Source of the DNA: Motacilla alba alba
Taxonomy: Eukaryota > Chordata > Aves > Passeriformes > Motacillidae
Reading direction: 5' to 3'
NCBI RefSeq assembly: GCF_015832195.1
Contig: NC_052018.1
Coordinates: forward strand, 55,241,666 to 55,305,665
DNA length: 64,000 bases
Translations under genes and position numbers: made by a program
Shown here: positions 24,605 through 33,639 of the stretch, piece by piece
Layout of the letters: every line of letters starts with the position of its first letter
How positions within the stretch are numbered: the first letter of the stretch is position 1
Notes under the pieces: generated by a model
Databases searched by the model: none
Seen by the model: the letters and a program-made list of their open reading frames with translations, nothing else
What the model was told of the DNA's origin: nothing

Positions 24605-26119
24605 CTGTCAGGATAGAAGTGAATACAAGATGTTTAGAAAGTAGGCTTTCACAAAGCACACTAAGCTTGCAAGTTAGTGGTGAGCAGCCATGCTAATCCT
24701 GTGTTATCATTAGGCAAAATTGTCTTATACAGTGCCATAACACAGCATGAGAGAAAACTAAGGACATTTAATTGTAAATAGTGATCGCCACTAGGGTAAA
24801 ACTCAAATTTTGACGTAAACCACTTGAAACTGACTACCTGTCAGCTCTGCACTTTTGGTCACTGTCCTTCTGCCAGAGGATGGAAACAACCTAGTGCAGC
24901 ATACACAGAGATAAAAATATTTACCTTGATGTTCTCCTCCAGGTCTGCTTCACAAGGTCTGACCATGCAGAGTCTACTCTGTTTCTCCAGTCTGCAGAAG
25001 GCATTATCATTGGTGACCCTGGTAGAGATACCCATGCCACAGGTCTTGGAGCAAGCACTCCATTCCGTGGTCTGTACCAGGCAGTTGGCACGCATCATTG
25101 TTGGGTCTGGACCATAAGTGTCTTCCAGTCGGTAAGCTGCAGGAGACAGAAAACCAAAATGAGACCACTGCCTGACCTCAGCCCTCTAAACGCTCCTTCC
25201 TCTTCCTGAGAAATTCAGGCAGCTAAAATCTGTGGGGTGATTCCACCAACTGCAGCCCTCCAGCCTCTGCCCTGCACTCCACTGCCTTCAGCCTCCATCA
25301 TGCACGGTGTCCCCTACCCCGGCTGCCATCTACATGGAGCCCCCCACTCACCGGCAAGTGCAGGTCCCACGGCAGTCTGCTCTTTGGCCTCATCGCAGAC
25401 CCACTCCTCGCAGCACTTTCCAGGGAGCTTCACCCGGCGCGGGTAGGGGCAGTCGGGGCTGGGCAGGCGGACGTCCATGCTGCAGAGGGGCACGCAGCCC
25501 ACCGCGCCGTCCAGGCAGGTGCACTGGTACTTGCAGCTGCTCTGGAAGGACTCTCCGCTCCGGTACACCATGCCGCTGAACACGCACGGGGCGCCGTCCC
25601 GAGCTGCGAGGGGCAGGAGCAGAGCGTGAGTCGGGCGGGTGGGTGTCTCGGAGGTTCCCACTTTCCTCGCTCCCTGCCCAGCAGGACCCCGTTTCCCGTT
25701 CCCGCGGCAGCCGGCAGCCCCGGCCCCCACTCACCGGTGCAGACGCCGATTCTGCGGTTGGCGGGGGAGCCGAAATCGCAGAAGAGCCCCTTGTGGTGGT
25801 CGCAGGGGTCGCGCTCCGTGCAGAGCTCGCCCAGCTGCTTGGCGCACACGCGGCAGCAGCCGCAGCCGTCGAGCACCAGGGAGACGCCGGCGGGGCAGGT
25901 GGGACTGGCTCCGCACTGGCACTGCCCGCTGCAATCCTGGCCCTGAGCCTCCTGAAATTGCCGGGGGGGACAGAGAGAGAGAGAGAGGGGGCGTCAGAGC
26001 CGCCGCCGGGACCGGCCGGACGGGGCAGGCGCGGCGGCGCGGCGGGCGGCAGCACTTACCGGGCTGAGGAGAGCGAGCAGCAGGGCTAGGGCGAACGGGG
26101 CCAAGGTGTTGGGGACCAT
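24308..26119 (-). CDS. CCN2: CCN2 / connective tissue growth factor, complete (5 exons)
   Basis: Exons in coding order are 26119-26060, 25951-25735, 25603-25352, 25136-24925 and 24604-24308. Introns are only 108, 131, 215 and 320 bp, and all are GT-AG. The 1,038-nt frame gives 345 residues, against 349 in human as I recall. Domains are a signal peptide (about 1-24), IGFBP-like (25-93, GCGCCRVC at 49-56), von Willebrand type C (about 95-160), thrombospondin type 1 (about 193-238, [10 protein letters not shown]) and a C-terminal cystine knot (248-325), the full CCN layout. The protein is secreted. In vertebrates it binds integrins, heparan sulfate, LRP receptors and growth factors, and drives matrix production, cartilage and vessel growth and fibrosis. 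The start has a strong Kozak context (A at -3, G at +4). Identity to the human protein is very high across all domains. Confidence 0.98.
24925..25136 (-). CDS. CCN2: CCN2 coding exon 4 (TSP1 domain)
   Basis: The acceptor is CTGCAG and the donor GTAAAT. It encodes the end of the hinge ([12 protein letters not shown]) and the thrombospondin type 1 repeat with [19 protein letters not shown] and [10 protein letters not shown]. It begins in phase 1 and ends in phase 0 after ENIK. The residue just before CRLEKQ is Phe here, where I recall Ser in human. Confidence 0.97.
25352..25603 (-). CDS. CCN2: CCN2 coding exon 3 (VWC domain)
   Basis: Phase-1 to phase-1 exon with acceptor CTCGCAG and donor GTGAGT. 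It encodes the von Willebrand factor type C module ([14 protein letters not shown], then [13 protein letters not shown]) and the start of the hinge (TAVGPALA), which in mammals is cut by proteases. The module binds BMP and TGF-beta ligands in the mammalian protein. Confidence 0.97.
25735..25951 (-). CDS. CCN2: CCN2 coding exon 2 (IGFBP domain)
   Basis: The acceptor reads TTTCAG and the donor GTGAGT. It encodes the cysteine-rich IGFBP-like module, with [18 protein letters not shown] and CTERDPCD visible. It starts in phase 0 and ends in phase 1. The stretch between the first cysteines and CPAGVS appears about two residues shorter than in human. Confidence 0.97.
26060..26119 (-). CDS. CCN2: CCN2 coding exon 1 (signal peptide)
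   Basis: ATG is at 26119-26117. It encodes [20 protein letters not shown], a hydrophobic secretion signal, and ends in phase 0 at donor GTAAGT. With the first residues of exon 2, cleavage is expected after EAQG, just before QDCSG, equivalent to the human site before QNCSG. Confidence 0.95.
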
Positions 26120-26356
26120 CGTGCAGCGGTCAGCGCCTTGTGGGTGAAGAGGCGGCGGCGTCGGCGTCGGGCTGCCGGGCGGCGAGGGGAGCCGAGGTAA
26201 ACCGAGAGCTTCCCTCAGGGCGGATCTGCTCGGCGGCGCGGACGGGGCTGCGGCGGGCCGTGGGCGCTGTGCTGGAGGGTGGCTGCTGCCGGGAGTTGCT
26301 GGGCTCCGCTCTCCTCCGCTCCGCTCCGTCCGAGTGCGGCGGGAGAGTGGCTGTGT
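26120..26356 (-). other. CCN2: CCN2 5' untranslated region (inferred)
   Basis: The span from the ATG back to an initiator-like TCA at 26358-26356, 34 bases downstream of the TATA box. It is about 237 nt and very GC-rich. No upstream ATG occurs, because there is no CAT on the + strand of this interval. The CCN2 frame stays open through it. The exact start site is inferred. Confidence 0.7.
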
Positions 26357-26384
26357 GACTGCCGAGTGCCGGGACGGACGCCCC

Positions 26385-26390
26385 TTTATA
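26385..26390 (-). promoter_or_regulatory. CCN2: CCN2 TATA box
   Basis: TATAAA on the - strand (TTTATA on +), in an otherwise very GC-rich stretch and about 270 bases upstream of the CCN2 ATG. Mammalian CCN2 also has a TATA-containing promoter. Confidence 0.88.
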
Positions 26391-26410
26391 GGCGGCGGCG
26401 GCGCGGCCTC

Positions 26411-26416
26411 GCCAAT
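26411..26416 (+). promoter_or_regulatory. CCN2: CCAAT box, CCN2 promoter
   Basis: GCCAAT on the + strand, about 25 bases upstream of the TATA box and next to the TEAD pair. Motif match only. Confidence 0.5.
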
Positions 26417-26445
26417 GGGCTGAATGGGGCCGCGGACAAACAGCG

Positions 26446-26461
26446 ACATTCCGCGCATTCC
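26446..26461 (+). promoter_or_regulatory. CCN2: Tandem TEAD-type sites, CCN2 promoter
   Basis: ACATTCC (26446-26452) and GCATTCC (26455-26461) are two TEAD core motifs in direct repeat with three bases between the CATTCC cores. They sit about 90-105 bases upstream of the inferred start site. The surrounding order (CCAAT, TGAATGG, ACAAACA, then ACATTCC and GCATTCC) resembles the human CCN2 promoter, a standard YAP/TAZ-TEAD target. Confidence 0.82.
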
Positions 26462-26537
26462 TGCGCGCCGCGCCGCGCCGCCCGCCCCGCCCCACGCCGC
26501 CGCCGCCGCCCCGGAGCGGCCCTGACCCCTGACTCCC

Positions 26538-26544
26538 GCATTCC
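26538..26544 (+). promoter_or_regulatory. CCN2: Third TEAD-type site, CCN2 promoter
   Basis: GCATTCC about 185 bases upstream of the inferred start. Human CCN2 also has three such sites, but here the third is separated from the pair by a GC-rich insert of about 75 bases. Confidence 0.7.
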
Positions 26545-26900
26545 TCGGGCTGCGCCCCCCCAGCGCACACTCTCGCCGCCCCCCCATCACGGTTTTTTTA
26601 TTTTTCGTCCTGATGTGTTTTAAATGTGAGTCCCCGTCGCTGCCAGCGCTCCCGGCCGCCCCCCCCCTCGCCCCCGGCAGCGCGTTATTTCGAGGCGGGC
26701 GGCGGGTCCGGCGGGAAGGGGCGGCGGGGCGGTTGCCAGGGGCGTTCGGGGGAATCCGCTATTTCCCTTCCCCTGTGCTCCCTCGCGTCCCTCGTCCCTC
26801 CCCCGGGCACCGGGGACGCGGGGCGGGTGGATCGGGGTGGCGCGGGGTACCCGGTGTCCGGCGGCGAACGGTCCGGGCGCTTTGGTACCACCGAAAAAAG

Positions 26901-28551
26901 GTATAATTACGCTACCGGGTATAAATTGACTCTGTGTACCACTGAATCATACTGAATATTTGTAATGTGTTCCTTCCCTAATAGATGCTCTCTATGAATA
27001 GAGAGAGTGCCTATTTACTCTGAAATACTTGGCACAGTGAGTGGAGTCTGAAGCATGGAAGAAGTGGCTATTATTTTCCCACTGCCTGTGTGCAGCTGTC
27101 ATTTCTGAGCAACACGTTCCTCGTTCCTTGCACATCCCTGCTTCCAGCCTTCCTGATAGTCTGCCCCAGGATTACAACAAGAAGAGAATGGCATGCTACC
27201 TCATTCAGCCAAAACCTTAACACTGTGGTTTGTATTTGACTGAACCCAGGACGTAAGCATTGTGGCTTGTATTAAGTCATTGCAGATAGCTGCTATGATT
27301 ATTGTTTGGTTTTTTTTCTTTTTCTTTTTTTAACCGGGAGGATGGCTCTTCCCCTGCCTCCTGTGTATGATTTGAATATTCAGTGATGTCATGTTGTTTG
27401 ACCTCCGCTTTAACACAAGGAATGCCAATGTTTTGGCTTTTGACCTGTGGAAGTATGTTAGTGTTTAGTAAGAGAGACTGGCTTAATGCATCACAATAAG
27501 CAATCTAAAATCTGGTAGTACCTTAGGAAATCTCATCTTTTGTATGCAGGCTTTCCCCCACTGCCATTCTCCCTTGCTCCCCACTTCTTTCCGTCCCTCT
27601 ATATCTAGGCATACTTCCATGCTATGATGCTATGATAATAAAACAAGATTCATGAGAGGAAAAGGTCTTCCATGTAATGCCCCAGTAGGACCATTGTGCT
27701 GTAAAACTGCTACTTATATTCTGCCAGCATTGCACTGCATCTGGTAAAGTCATTTGGATGTCATTTCTTCTACTTGAAATTCTCCATTAAAAGAAATGAG
27801 ATTGTCTTTGGAAGAAAAAATGAACCCCAGAGGAACAGTTATGGTAAATAATATATGTTCCCAAAACCATGAGGTCTCCTAAAATCTGTATTTACTTGAA
27901 GGACTCCAGTGGCCTCAGTGCTGGGTAAATAGTATGTGTACCAAACTATGTATGACATGCATACCAAAATGCAAATGTAACCAGGTAAACAGAATGCCTT
28001 TTTTAAATGCCTAAATATGGTAGAACATCAGAGAGAGAGAGAGAGACTCTAGACATGTTTTATAACTTTCCATGTAAGAGGTTTTTTCAGAGATACAATT
28101 TTATTAAACAAAACCTAAGAATCTCACTGACAGAAAAAGTATGTTTAAAAGTAACAAACTACCAGAAAGCCAGGAAATCCAAAATTAAAGGATAAATCTG
28201 TCCTAAGTCCTCCCACTGCAGGCCAAGTACAGCAAGCCCCATACACTTGCTGCCCTGAGAAAAATGGCCTGAATAGTTACTTGAATTCAGAACTAATTCT
28301 GGTCTTGCACCACTGTGGATCAGGCATGAGCCCACTAAATTACAAGTTGTATCAGCACATGCAGGTAGGTAAGAATCAGAGTCCACAGGAGTGCCTTTTG
28401 GTCATCTTGGTTTCTGTGTTGTTAGATGTGTGTAACAATGGGTACCTCATTGGTGCGTGTGTATGTACGCACGGGGACAAAGAGAACTTGAAAGCAAAGG
28501 CACTTCTTGCATACTCCAGTCTGTCTTCACCTTATCCTTTCTGATGACAAC
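26901..28551. other. CCN2: CCN2 upstream region, no gene recognised
   Basis: Non-coding DNA upstream of the CCN2 promoter. At about 27,375-27,430 a CRE-like TGATGTCA, a TGACCT half-site and a TEAD-type GGAATG (27419-27424) fall close together, about 1 kb from the start site. A GA simple repeat lies at 28030-28046. Confidence 0.5.
28030..28046. repeat. (GA)n microsatellite
   Basis: A short perfect GA dinucleotide repeat. Confidence 0.85.
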
Positions 28552-28680
28552 CACAGAAACCTCAAGGTTGGAAGAGACCTTCAAGAACATTTAGTCCAGC
28601 CAGTAATGTCACCCCACCATAATCACCCCTAAACAGTATTCTCGGATGCCACATCCAGGTGCCTCTTGAGTATGCCACAG
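28552..28680 (-). mobile_element. CR1 LINE 3'-end fragment (antisense)
   Basis: AAGGTTGGAAGAGACCTTCA, AGTCCAGCC and ATGCCACATCCAGG read, on the - strand, as the diverged 3' terminal part of a CR1 element. The octamer tail is lost. Confidence 0.75.
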
Positions 28681-31600
28681 GTTGGACAAGTACATCCTGG
28701 AACTGATGCATAAAATGGTTAAAATGCACTAATTTTGACTTCCATGCAGGTGTTTATACAGCACATGCTTTTAAGATAGTATATTTTTTCTGCTGAAACT
28801 AGGAATTCACTACACCAGCCTTGCAGACTTGTTTACACAGCTATATACGGTATGTGTGTGTCTACATCAGCTTCAGTTGGTGAAGTCTTGTAAAATGTAC
28901 AGGTGTGGATTGCTACATTCCTCTCTTGTGTTTTTCCTTCTTTTTTTTTTTTCCTGCTTCCCCCCAAAAAGTCACTTGATCAGGTATCAGACATAGTGAA
29001 AACCTGGCAAGACTACAGGAAAGTGGCTAGACTTGGAGTGTTTGTGTACTTAAAGAAAGAATCTTGCACATTTTCAACTTTCAGTCACAGATATTTTTTT
29101 ATAAGAGCAATTGGAGGTCTGAGCCAGCCCTCAAAGCGGAAATCAAAAGCTCCCAGAGAAACATACCCGAGGAATGTGAATCTGATCCAACAACCATACG
29201 CAATGCACATACAGTACTGTCAGTCTTATAGGAAGTCTTGCCATATATGGACATCTGGACCCTGAGCTGTTTATCATCACGATAGGCTTGTAGCTGGCTG
29301 CAGACATTTCTGGCTTGCCTCAGGTTTAGTGTGCCAATTAGTTCCTTTCCCAAAATGCTCACCAATTCTTTAAAATTGTAATAAATACATCTCAGAATTC
29401 TGAGAGGTCTGGTTAAAGTTACGTTAGTAGGCTTTTGCTTAAAATGCAGATTCCAAGAAAGACTTACTCTGCTAGCTCAGAAATAGACACAGAGTAAAAA
29501 TAAAGAGATTTATTCCATTATGAATGTGGTTGCCTGGTATTTCTCTTTCTTAGAAGTCATCTGGTGGCTTATTCTATGTATCTGTCGGCATAGAAAGGGC
29601 ACTGAAGTAAATAACTTCCTGAACTTTTACTCATCCTTTTCTGGGGAGATGTGTGATCTCACCAATCAACAAAGGCAAAGAAAAGACTACATTTCCCAGG
29701 ATCTGTCAAGCAATTTATCTGTGTTGTGCAATTTATACTGCTTGGTTAGAGTGGTACAAAGCCTTTCACCTTGTAGCTATGACAATTCACATCAGCTAAT
29801 CTTACTAATGAGAGCCATTAGCTCTTCTCCAAAGTGAACCAGAATTAGAAGGCGGGGAAGGGCAGTGGATGGCATAGGCTATGGACATATTTGCTGCTGA
29901 AATGGTGCATCTAGTCCAAATTCCTTAAAATACTGGTTCAGATTCTCTCCTAGCATCAGTTGGGTAGTTCACTAAATGCACTTCTGGCCATCAAAATATT
30001 GGGATTTGAAAAGTCCAAGTCCATTGAGCTAAAGCAAAATCATCAGGTGAAATTCCCATTAGCAGACCTGAGTTTTGTTGTTTTCCGTAATGTCATTCTT
30101 TATGTATTAAACTGCAAATATTTTGTTACTTCTAGAGTCCCTGAGAATGCTGCTTCAAGCACTTGGCTTTATTCTTAAAAAGTAACTGGAGTTTTTGTGA
30201 ATGTGTGTGGTCTTAAACCAGCAAAGCAATCTAAATGAGTATTCAAAGCACATGTAAAACTATTTGTACGAAAGTGAGATTATGAGTACTGTGAAGCTAA
30301 ATGTCCTTTACCTACTGAGCCTCAGATTCAGTTAATCTTATTTTATTCTGAAAAATTTGCCACAGATCTGGTCTTACAAGCATTGTAGGAGCAGCATTCA
30401 CTACTTCTGTGAGGAGGCTGGCTGCGTCCTGGGTTTTTCTGGGGAAGCGTAGAGTCCTTCCATGGCTGGCAAAGGTGAGTAAGGAGGGAGAGGCTTTCAG
30501 TTGTTTATTGCTCAGATTTGACTGAGGTTTGCAGCCTCTTGCTGTATTAAGTCAACTAGTGTAGGGCTGCAGTGTGTCACTAACCGCTCCTTTGACAATT
30601 GTCCCATAAATGGTTAACAATTCATAAAAAGTTGCTGTTGCTGGCTGGAGAGGAAATGTGGCCAGGGATTGACTCAGAACATACACCAGAAATCCTTTTG
30701 AGATTCTCAGAGGCCCCACGTGGAAAACAGCTGGATGAACACTTCCTCCCACTCTGTCATGGATTATGTGGGCAGGAAAGAATCAGATCTGCTTAGTCTA
30801 CAATGCATGTGATCTTGTTTTCAGTCTTTCAACCTGCTCTTTTCAGGAGCTCTTAGTGTAAGTTTTGAGGGTTTGTGGGCTTTTTTTTTTCCCTAAGCTG
30901 AGACACCAGTGTTTAATTAATATTTGACCAAATTAAGGACTTCCATTAACAAATGCAGTTTTCTTTGCCATGAACCATCTCTTAATTTATATTGTAGCTG
31001 CTGTGGAGTAGAGGCCTGGGGAGAATCCTGTGGGATACATTTTCCATGCTGTCTGATAGGATAGTGCATGTGTGGGTGACAGTGTGGTTTCTTTGGGGAT
31101 AAATGAAATGAGAGAAATGTCTCCCCCATTTTTGATACAACTGACCTGGGTGTAGTGGGCTTTTCTGTTTACACAGTCCTTCCAGAGGAAGTGGAGGAGT
31201 TGGTTTATTGTATAGGTCTGTAATGTGTCTGGAGGACTTCAAAAGCACACTGCATCAGCTGACCTGCAAAAGAACATAATGTCCTCGACGCATTGGCACC
31301 AAATTCTAGAGATTCTATGATTTTTCAGGAAAAAAATCACAGAATTTGATCCATGTTCCTCATGGTTCAGCTGCCATCTTGGCTGTCTTGTTTTTTCAGC
31401 AAGTGATGTGTGGTATGTGACCTGTGTAAATACATCTGTAAAAGTGACGCAGGCAGGGAAACTGGGATGTAACCTACAACAGCCAAGGTGGCTTCCTTAT
31501 TGACCCACGGATGTGTGTGAAATTTAGCAACTACTGGGCCAGGTCTGAAAAACGTCACAGACTGCTGATCCCTCTGGTGTTGGTGGGAAATTCTCTGTCA

Positions 31601-33562
31601 GACCATTTTTCACATGGAGATGAGAAAAGCAGATACTCCAAGAAACGTACATTGTCGGGGAAGTGGGGACATGTTTAAAATATTTTGATTTCCTGCAGGA
31701 ACTAATTGAGGAAACCTAGTTGTTTTAAACATCAATGGTCTCAGGTCCAGTGTTTACAACCATGTTGCTACAGATGTCTTATTGATGGGTGGCTTTTAAG
31801 TAATAAGCATGATGTTGTAAAAGTGGTAGGACTTTCACTAACAGCACGTGTTCCTGAGCATATTGCTCCATTTATAACCCTTTTATGAAAGGGTTTTAAA
31901 TAGAAATCAAGGTTAGGTTTTACTGTATGGTGTTTGTTTTGACCATTTTGGACAATGGGGTTTTTGTGAAGATTGAGCCTAAGAAGTTATTTGTGGTGCA
32001 TTTCTTGTGAGGAAGTTATCCGCGATGGATCTTGTGGAAAAGTCTGACCTTAATAACATGGTAGATCTGTATGATTATTTGAGATTCAATTATGACATGG
32101 GATGAAAAGACAGTTCATCAACTGCCTTTTTGTATTGCCTAAGTTTTGCAAGGTATTTGAAAATCTTAAATCTGTCTTAACAGTGTTCCTGTGTGAGTTA
32201 CAAACTTTGTAATAAAAATTTCAGGTGAGTTTTAAAAGTAGCCTTTCTCCTTCTGTCACTCACAAGATACAGAGTGTTGATTTTCAAATTCCCTGGGAAC
32301 AGTTTTCTCATTTTACCTTCTCAAACTCAGTGATAACTCACCTAGGCTTTCACATATCTTTATTTTTCTTGATAAATGGCTTGCAAAGAGTGCCGGTGGA
32401 GTGCAATACTTGGGAAGTGCACTGTCTATTTCTTTTTTGTCATCAAGCTGCCACAGGGGGGAGTAGAAGTTTGGAAAGGACTGTGCTTTCCCAAAAAGTC
32501 ATCGAGGCAAGTGCTGTATTTGTGTGTACCCTGACCAGTCTCTCACGGGGAGAAAAGCAGGGGCAAAAGAGGAGTGGATGTTCTAGGAATGAAAAGGTTG
32601 GTTGGAGAAAGGAGCCGGAGGGTTTCTACAGCTGGAACAAGCTGAATGGTTCACTGCTTTGCAAAACCATGCTGCTTTTCTTATTCATTCCTACCAGCTT
32701 TTCTGTCCAGATGTAAGGAGAATGTGACTGAATTGTTTTCCTGCCTCAGGAGGGAAGATGACATGTGGGAGTTGTAAAGCACTTGCAAAATCCCTGCCTG
32801 TCTGACAAAAGGCTTTTCCCACATTAGTGCTATTGGCTAATGAAGAAAAAATGCTAGGCAGAGGCAAGGCAGAGGACACAGTGAGGAAAAGTTTTGCTAA
32901 CTTGATAGAAAAGGGTTGTTTTTGTGGGACTGTTAGTGTGGTGAAATCCACACTGTCTGCTTCACAATGAGTAATTGGACTCTGTGGGTCCTAGGCAGGC
33001 AGGATTCGTTCCTCACGCCTTGGCCCTGGCTATGAGGTTACTCTCTCGTCCCTTGTGTAACCACAACTTCTCTTGCAAGGCACAGTCTGAAGCAGCAGCG
33101 TGGCTGTCAGCCACCATCCTGCCCTGCCACTGGGTTTGGTACAGTTCTGCAGAGGAGGCATGTGAGCAGAGAAGGGGTTGTTAGAGCGGGAGTTGAGGGA
33201 CTGGGCTCAGATTTTGAAGTAGTGCAGTATAACAAGAGGGTGGAAAAGGAACTTACCCCTCCTGTTAGCTACTCATGCATGTGCCATATTTGAGCATGTC
33301 CCCAGAGAAAAGCAGCCAAGGTCCTGAGTGGGAAAGGCTAAACAGGACTGAAGAGAAAGGTGCACATATGTGTTTGTGTGGGAAGGGTTGCGGTGGAGTG
33401 GGGTGGAATGGAGGAAGTGGAGAAATCGATGTGTGAGGAGAGTGGTGTAGGTGAGCCAGCCAAGGATGAGGTGGGCTTGGCAGCTTCCTTCCCACTGCCT
33501 TCACAGCATTTCACCACCAAGAAACTGTGCTCAGGTCAGTTCAACCATGGGAAAACTCATTT

Positions 33563-33639
33563 GCCAGCAGAAGAGAGAGGTGTCTGCGGCAAAGTCTCGG
33601 TGCCAGCAGAAGAGAGAGGTGTTGTGGCAAAGTTTGGGT
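33563..33639. repeat. 39-bp tandem duplication
   Basis: GCCAGCAGAAGAGAGAGGTG begins both units (33563 and 33602). Each unit continues to a GGCAAAGT motif. The second copy is one base shorter and carries a few substitutions. Confidence 0.85.

Larger units (their letters stand above)
25350..26900. other. CCN2: CpG island over the CCN2 promoter and exons 1-3
   Basis: Base composition changes sharply from AT-rich flanks to very GC-rich sequence with frequent CG dinucleotides. The island runs from exon 3 through the promoter and about 500 bases upstream. Limits were judged by eye. Confidence 0.8.

Noticed and set aside
25390..26590. Several long overlapping frames on both strands over the CpG island
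   Set aside because: They are alternative-frame shadows of CCN2 exons 1-3 and the GC-rich promoter. Long open frames are expected from low stop-codon frequency there.
25994..26590. 198-codon frame starting upstream of the CCN2 ATG and in frame with it
   Set aside because: Its ATG lies upstream of the TATA box and inferred start site, so it would not be in the normal mRNA. It also runs past the exon 1 donor into intron 1.
31290..31370. ATTCTATGATTT near 31,315, possible CR1 tail
   Set aside because: The preceding bases do not match the CR1 3' UTR, and a single octamer-like match is not enough.
32225..32716. 163-codon + strand frame, among the longest in the intergenic region
   Set aside because: No domain, family resemblance, repeat homology, splice or promoter context. 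The length is compatible with chance in this much sequence.
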